DNA from: Magnolia sinica
Taxonomy: Eukaryota; Streptophyta; Magnoliopsida; Magnoliales; Magnoliaceae
Direction: 5' to 3'
NCBI RefSeq assembly: GCF_029962835.1
Contig: NC_080582.1
Span: 73,218,177 to 73,282,176, forward strand
Length of the DNA stretch: 64,000 nt
The position numbers were made by a program, and so were the translations under genes. Numbering within the stretch: the first letter of the stretch is position 1; the number at the start of each line of letters is the position of its first letter. Of the stretch, positions 58,128 through 64,000 are shown in pieces. The notes beneath the pieces were generated by a model that was not told where the DNA came from, did no database searches, and saw only the letters and a list, made by a program, of their open reading frames with translations.

Positions 58128-58726
58128 ATTTTAAGATATTAACTAAAAAATGGGCGGGTCGAAGGCTTAAGTGGACTATAAAGTGGGGATTGAACTTCCG
58201 CCATAAAAAATAACATTCATAGAAGTTTTAGATCAAGCTGATGTTTGTGTTTTCTCTTCATTCATATCTTTTTGATATTTTGAATATATATATGGTTTTT
58301 ATATTATATGAGTGGAGAATTTTATTTTATTTTATAATTAAAAAGTAATATTTAAATGATTTGTAATATCACATGAAAAAGAATATTGAGAAGTTTAAAA
58401 TTTTTAATAATGTTTGAGAAAATTTTTGAAAACAAAATGTGGTTTTGAAGAAAAAAAATTGGCGTTTTGAAATTTTTGAGAAAAAAATAAAATATGAGAA
58501 ATTTTTTCAGATTTTGAAAATAAAAATTAATTCATAATCTATATTAAATTTTTTTTTTTGAAATATTTTATAATAAAACATCATGACGATCCCCAGGATG
58601 ATTTCAATGGTTAATGTTTCCGTTCTCACTGTTTCCCGTAGTATGGCCCACTTGGACAATGGATCTATCTCATTTTTTAGATCTCATTCTATCATGGTTC
58701 GGAGAAAATGATGGACGGAGTAGATT
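58128..58726. mobile_element. Foldback copy with AT-rich core, interrupted by an LTR
   Basis: Left part GAAGTTTTAGATCAAGCTGA, AT-rich middle (58,280-58,570, the inverse of 17,690-17,985), right part CCCACTTGGACAATGGATCT up to ATGATGGACGGAGTAGATT. There the LTR at 58,727 is inserted. Confidence 0.6.
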
Positions 58727-61334
58727 TGTAACGTCTCGAAAAAATCCATACAAAGACCCGAGTACCACCTCAGGCAGAAATCCTTAAAGACCGTATACTG
58801 TGAAAATTAGACGAAAATTAATTAAGTACTAAACTAAATTAATCGGTGGACTTGCTTGAACCACTATCTATATAAACTATAAGACCCAAAACCATTAAAT
58901 TCGCTAGCTCAACATTACTTAAAAACCTTGGAGAAATCTCAAAACCCAGTTGCTCTCGGGAGCACATTGAAACTCCATATCGGACCTAGACCGCGCGTTG
59001 AAAGTCCGATTATCGCGAAACTATAAGGTTATGACCAGCTTGTTGGGCTTGACAACCATTACGAGAATAGAGCCCAAATAGTATCTAGAAACGCACAATT
59101 TGAGCCTGGAGCGAAGTGTGTGAGAAATGCGAATATTTTTAGAAAATGAACTCAAGCATAAGTGATTTGGACCATTCACTTGCGGATAAAAATGAGGACT
59201 TCAAACTGTCAGTTTCTGACCGAACTACACCAATGGATCAGGAAAATTTTCCTGCACCTATTGGTATACTTATGGCCCTGATTGAGTAACGACGACCATT
59301 GATCTGATGCAGTTCCTTCACGGCTGATCAGTTTGTCAGATCGCACCATAAACACAGTCCTGGCATAGATTCACTATCAGGGAACTTGCTCCATGACTTA
59401 GGTGAGAAATGGACCTTCTTAAGGGCCTTGTTTATTAAAAACAGGCACCCTCTGGCTATACCCTAAGTATACCATGGCCCTTGGGCCATTGACATCGGTT
59501 TTTGACCTATTTAAAGACCTTAAACTACCCCACTCTCATTCCATATGAATTTCGCTAACCCTAGGAGAGAGAAGAGAGAAAAGATGAGAAAAGAGTGAGG
59601 AGCAGAGAGAGAGAGATCAGTAGATTGTTGCTGGGATTCACTCCCACTATACCACGTACCGAATCGCCACCCCACTATTGCTGCATCATCAATTCTAATT
59701 TCGATTTGGGTAAGAAATTTGAAACCTAATCTTGTTTTAGGAATCCAAATAGAGGAATCGACAAAATAGCTAACCTATTTCGATAGGTACCGTTGTTTTG
59801 TATACAGGGATGTAGGATTCGAACCGAGTTCGAAACGAGGAATCCGACAGAAAGTGCGGACTATAAACATTTAGGTTATGGTTTTCAAGACTTTCAATGT
59901 CAGCAATGATTTATGTCTGACTTGATTGCTGCCATATGATCTTAGTTACGATGTATTCGATAAACTATACATGTGTGTGAACTATGTGAATATAAAATGC
60001 ATTTCATGTGTTTGTTGAAATGTTTGAATGAAGGTGAAATTATGATTTATGCTTGCTACGACTATTAATCTAGAATACATGTTTGTTGTATGTATGATAG
60101 CTCCTTTGTGAAAGGACCTGCCATAATATATGATATAACTAATTTAGTTTATGTATATAGTATTATGTAGTCTAAGTGTTTAATAAAATATCTGAATGAG
60201 AAATTGTTTGATAAATTGCTTTCAATAAGGGTGTTGAGATGGGAGTCTTAACTACCTTATCCATATTTGTAGTTTCCTTCATATAAAAGAAATTGATGCT
60301 ATGTGATTTATGGATGAAAAGATATGTATAATAACTTGTCCAACGTGTTTGATAAAATGCTCAATTGGGAATTATGCTTGAATTGTTCGTTAAATGCTGT
60401 TATGATTAACATATGTGATTACCTCTTGCATTTGAGTATGATTGGGACTACTATGCAGTCTAAGCAATTGGTAACGGTTCCCGATTGAGTGGCCGAACTA
60501 GTTTTGCTACGTTAGATACGTTCGATAAATCTGAGTCGTATGGTGATTATCAACAGTGGTTAGGCCACGTGGAGTGCTTACACGCTTCATGTCGATCAAT
60601 TCAACGTGCGCTCGTATCAATCGCACTTGTCAAATAACCCGATTGGCCTATTTTGTGTTTACCATGTATGGACACTATTGCTTGAATCTAAGGTACCACT
60701 TACCAATGTAAAGCCCGTTTAACCATGGTACTAAGATCCGCTAAGACTCATGAGCTGGGCATGGTGGTGTATGGGACACCGTGGTCAAGCTGTCGGCCTA
60801 TGCTGGGGTGACGAGCCTCCCCGTAGTGACCAGTGAGCAACCCAAACTCGTGAGTCGAATATAGTGGTATATGGAATACCGTATTCGAGCTGTCAGCCTA
60901 CGTTCAGGTGACGAGCCTCCTGTAGTGACCTTGAGTATAAATTAGGCCTACGCTGAGGTGACGAGCCTCCTCGTAGCAACCTCGAGTGTAAACTCTTGAA
61001 CTTGCCTATCCAATGTTTTCATTAGGAGTGATGCCTTACAACTTGTCTATTGTATGTGATTAACTAGGATTGACGACCCTAGATGGATCCTTCCTTGGGT
61101 AAATGATAAAAAGGGAGGTACCTTAGCTTTCCGAATCTGTTGTATGAATAAGCCTAATAAATTACTTGGTTAACATGACCATGCACCGCATTAGATGTGC
61201 TTTGGCGAGGAAGCGTACTTTTAGGGAGTTTGCCATGCGCGATCGTTAGATGAAGTTGCTGAGGGAGTGCAGGCGAGGGCATACATCATTACAGCATACC
61301 ATCCCTACATTAATAAGAATAATTAGATTATGTT
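58727..61334 (+). mobile_element. Chromovirus-like LTR (family A relative), interrupted
   Basis: Starts TGTAACGTCTCGAAAAAATC. It shares blocks with family A LTRs: CATGAGCTGGGCATGGTGG, AAGCTGTCGGCCTATGCTG, CTCCCCGTAGTGACC, CGATCGTTAGATGAAGT and TTAATAAGAATAATTAGATT. The GACGAGCCTCC...CGTAGTGACC segment is triplicated at 60,800-61,000. A TATA-like TATTTAAAG is near 59,510. It is broken at 61,334 by the next LTR; the remainder would lie beyond the window. Confidence 0.75.
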
Positions 61335-64000
61335 TGTAAGGCCCGTATCCTAGACCGTAACGTTCCGTAGGGTTCCTTGGTCCTCCCAGTCAAATTTCGT
61401 TGACTCACGATCTGTTATCGGCATTTACGCGTGATCCTGAGTCGTGCCCGTATATTAGAGTTGGCTCAACTTGAAACTTGTATTCTTGCGACCGCACCAT
61501 CGCCGCGGTTCTGAAGCCGCGTCTCGCGTGTCGAGACGATACCCGGGCCCGGAGATGTGGGCCCGCATTCAGTTCGAAGAAAATGCTGCGTGTTGTAAAT
61601 TCTAAGAGAATGTCCCATCAATCACATTGAATGTCACATCAATCCATCAATCAAAGTCAAGTACAAGCAATCCATACCCTACTCTTACCTCTCTCTTACG
61701 TAAGTACCCTAAAGTCAACAAACGCCTTACCTCTCATGTCACTCCACCATCCCTCTCTCCCATCACTTCTCTCCCATCATCTCTCTCTCTCTCTCTCTCT
61801 CACATTCTCCAAGCAATAAGCCGTCCAAGCAAGAGAGCCTCCCATAGAGAGAAGCTAGTGTGGCCCACTTCCTACCACCCAATCCCACCTTCCATAATCA
61901 ATCTCAACCATTGAATCATGTCCCATTGGAGCTAAGATGAGGCGGAGCCCAAGAAGAAGCAAGAACGGTGGGTGATTTTTTTTGTTTTGATTTGAGGATT
62001 TGAGGGCTCACATATGGTGGGACCCGTCTTGATGTATGCATTGTATAGGGAGGGCCCATAGTGGCAGGGTCCCTCCCTCCATCTCACCGATTTCTCCCTG
62101 TCTCTCTCTCTCTATCTTTCTTCCTTTTGGATAGTGTTGATGTGGCCCACCTGATCAGCAAATCCAGGACATCCAGTCCCTGGACATGGTGTGTGGACCC
62201 CACATTAATGTATTTTATATCCCAGCCATCCAGAAGCTGCTGGACGGTGGGTGCCTACTGTGATGTGTGCTGGATGCACACCTGTGGAGCCCCACATGTT
62301 ATATGCGTGCTTCAGCCACCCTGTCCACACATGGACGTGGGGCCCACACATGATGTATGTGTTTTATTTCCACACCGTCCAGTGATATGGATGGTGGAAA
62401 CCTCCTTGGTGTTTGTATTTTATTTGCACCGTCCATGGATTAGGACAGTGCTGTGGGGCCAGCATGATGTATGTGTTACAGATGCACATCGTCCGTCCAT
62501 TGTTGGACGCGTGGGGCCCATTCCACACGTGTGACACGTGTGGGGTGGGACCCACCTTGATGTATTTATTCTAACTCCCCTCCGTCCATCTGATTGTACA
62601 GCAGCATTGCTGCTGCAATTGACGTCCAGTTCTGAGGGCTACCATGATGCATGTGTTTCAAATGCCACACCGTACGTAAGCCGATGGGTCCCACACGTGT
62701 GGACCCACCTCCTATCCACACCGTTCACTTGTCCAGATAATGGGACCCACATGAATTATATGCTTTATACACACCGTCCAGCGTCCATCTATCTGGATGG
62801 TGGTTGCTGCTCAAAAGAGAAAAAAATAAAATAAAAAAATAAAAATAAAATATATATAGATATATAATATAATAATATATAAATAATATAATTTATATAT
62901 ATCATGTGTGGGCCACACCACGTGGACCCACATGAACCGTTTGATGGTGGGCCACCGTGGGATGCGTGCCTTCCCCAGCCGTCCATCTGGATAGTCTGGG
63001 TGGGCGCACCATGATGTGTATATATTTATTTATATAATATATTATATTATATTATGGTGGGCCCCCACGTGGGACTCACCTTGATGTATGGTATTATCCA
63101 CACTGTCCAGACATTCTGGACGGTGTTGGAATGTTTGGACAGTGCTGTGTAGGCCCCACCACGTGATTGTGTTTTATCTATACCGACCATCATGTGTGAT
63201 AGTGGGATGGCCCATCACGCGGGATCCATCGTGATGAAAGTGTTTTACCTACGCCATCCGTTTTGCCTGGGGTCCACTATGGATGTATATATTCTATATC
63301 TACGGCGTCCGTCCAGTCCAGCATTTGGACGTGGGACCATTGTGATGTATTTTGATCCACGTCGTCCAGTGCTGACGTGGATCCATCAGTGATGTATGGG
63401 TCTTATCCACATCGTATATCTGTGGGACCCACCTGACGTATGGATTCCATCTCCACCGTCCATTATTTTGATATGGTGGAGACTACCTGTTGCTATACAG
63501 TCAGCAGGTTCTGTGGGTCCCATGCACGATGTATGTTTTGTATTCCATACCATTCATCTGTGGACGGTGGGACCGACCGTGATGCATTTACCTTACATCC
63601 ATACTGTTCAGTTGTCTGGACGATGGATGCCACCGTGATACTTGGGTTTTATCTACACCGTCCATGCAGTGGACCCCACTATGATATAAGTGTTTTATCC
63701 CAGCTGTCCATCTGATTTCAAGACGGTTGGCCCACTGTACTGACGTCAGCAGGTCATGTGGGTCCCAACTAGACCGTGGACATCACCATGATGTATTTCT
63801 TTCATCCACACCGTCCAGATTGTGCTGGACGGTGTTGTCCAATGTTTGGACAGTGCTGATTTACATAGACGATGTTTAGATGGTGTTGTGGGCTCCACCA
63901 TGATGTATTTGTTATCCACGCCGTCCATCTTAGGCAATGCGGCCTGCCTTAATATATGTATTCTATGATTACACTGTCCATCGTTGGACGGTGCCATGTG
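61335..64000 (+). mobile_element. Second family B LTR, truncated by the window edge
   Basis: Starts TGTAAGGCCCGTATCC and follows the 32,489 copy closely for its first 600 bp (GGTCCTCCCAGTC, CCTGAGTCGTGCC, ATCAATCCATCAATCAAAG), then enters the tandem array. Only 2.7 kb of an expected 6 kb is visible, so solo or full-length status is unknown. Confidence 0.85.
61990..64000. repeat. Tandem array of the CCCACCTTGATGTAT...CACCGTCCATC motif in the second family B LTR
   Basis: About 25-30 diverged units of 60-90 bp, many with a GGACGGTGG partner to ACCGTCCA. An AT-rich insertion (62,820-62,905) interrupts them. The array reaches the window end. Confidence 0.75.

Overview
This window looks like repeat-dominated nuclear DNA of a flowering plant. 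I found no intact host gene, rRNA, tRNA or CRISPR array. The evidence for a plant is Ty1/copia and chromodomain-bearing Ty3/gypsy retrotransposons with plant-type primer sites, a CACTA-type DNA transposon end, TTTAGG-like telomere-related arrays, a cytosolic-type glutamine synthetase exon, and a very abundant foldback repeat built on GTGGGGCCCACC...GTCCATCC. A magnoliid or another early-diverging woody lineage is my guess from memory of that repeat, and it is weakly held.

Layout. 1-5.9 kb: six foldback (full-palindrome) elements in anonymous sequence. 5.9-21.2 kb: a large composite with GGACGGTC-type palindrome arrays near both edges. It ends on the right in a CACTA-type terminus at 21,190. 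Inside are a CATCCA-rich block, a 5.8-kb degenerate TTTAGG array, exon-like fragments on the minus strand (including one glutamine synthetase exon), a decayed Ty3/gypsy tail, GA microsatellites and more foldback elements. 21.2-21.7 kb: one more foldback arm, which seems to be the partner of an arm at 5.9 kb. 23.0-29.3 kb: the 5-prime part of a broken copia element whose 5-prime LTR is split by a 3-kb solo gypsy LTR. 29.3-53.3 kb: a minus-strand chromovirus array arranged LTR-internal-LTR-internal, two copies sharing the middle LTR. Copy 1 is split by a 5,970-bp solo LTR of another family with TATGT target duplications. 53.3-58.7 kb: a second composite with the same internal modules as the first (CATCCA block, TTTAGG array, AAATCCC and GA modules, foldback elements) but a different repeat (ACCGACGAA type) at its left edge. 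58.7-61.3 kb: a plus-strand LTR related to the chromovirus LTRs. 61.3 kb to the end: a second copy of the long-LTR family, cut off by the window edge.

The insertions form a Russian doll at least five levels deep: copia, chromovirus array, composite 2, chromovirus-like LTR, long LTR. All reading frames recognised are decayed by stops, frameshifts or deletions, so nothing here is likely to be autonomously active. The most distinctive points are the composite family that carries telomere-like arrays and gene fragments, and one motif that appears both as inverted pairs (foldback elements) and as long direct tandem arrays inside a 6-kb LTR.
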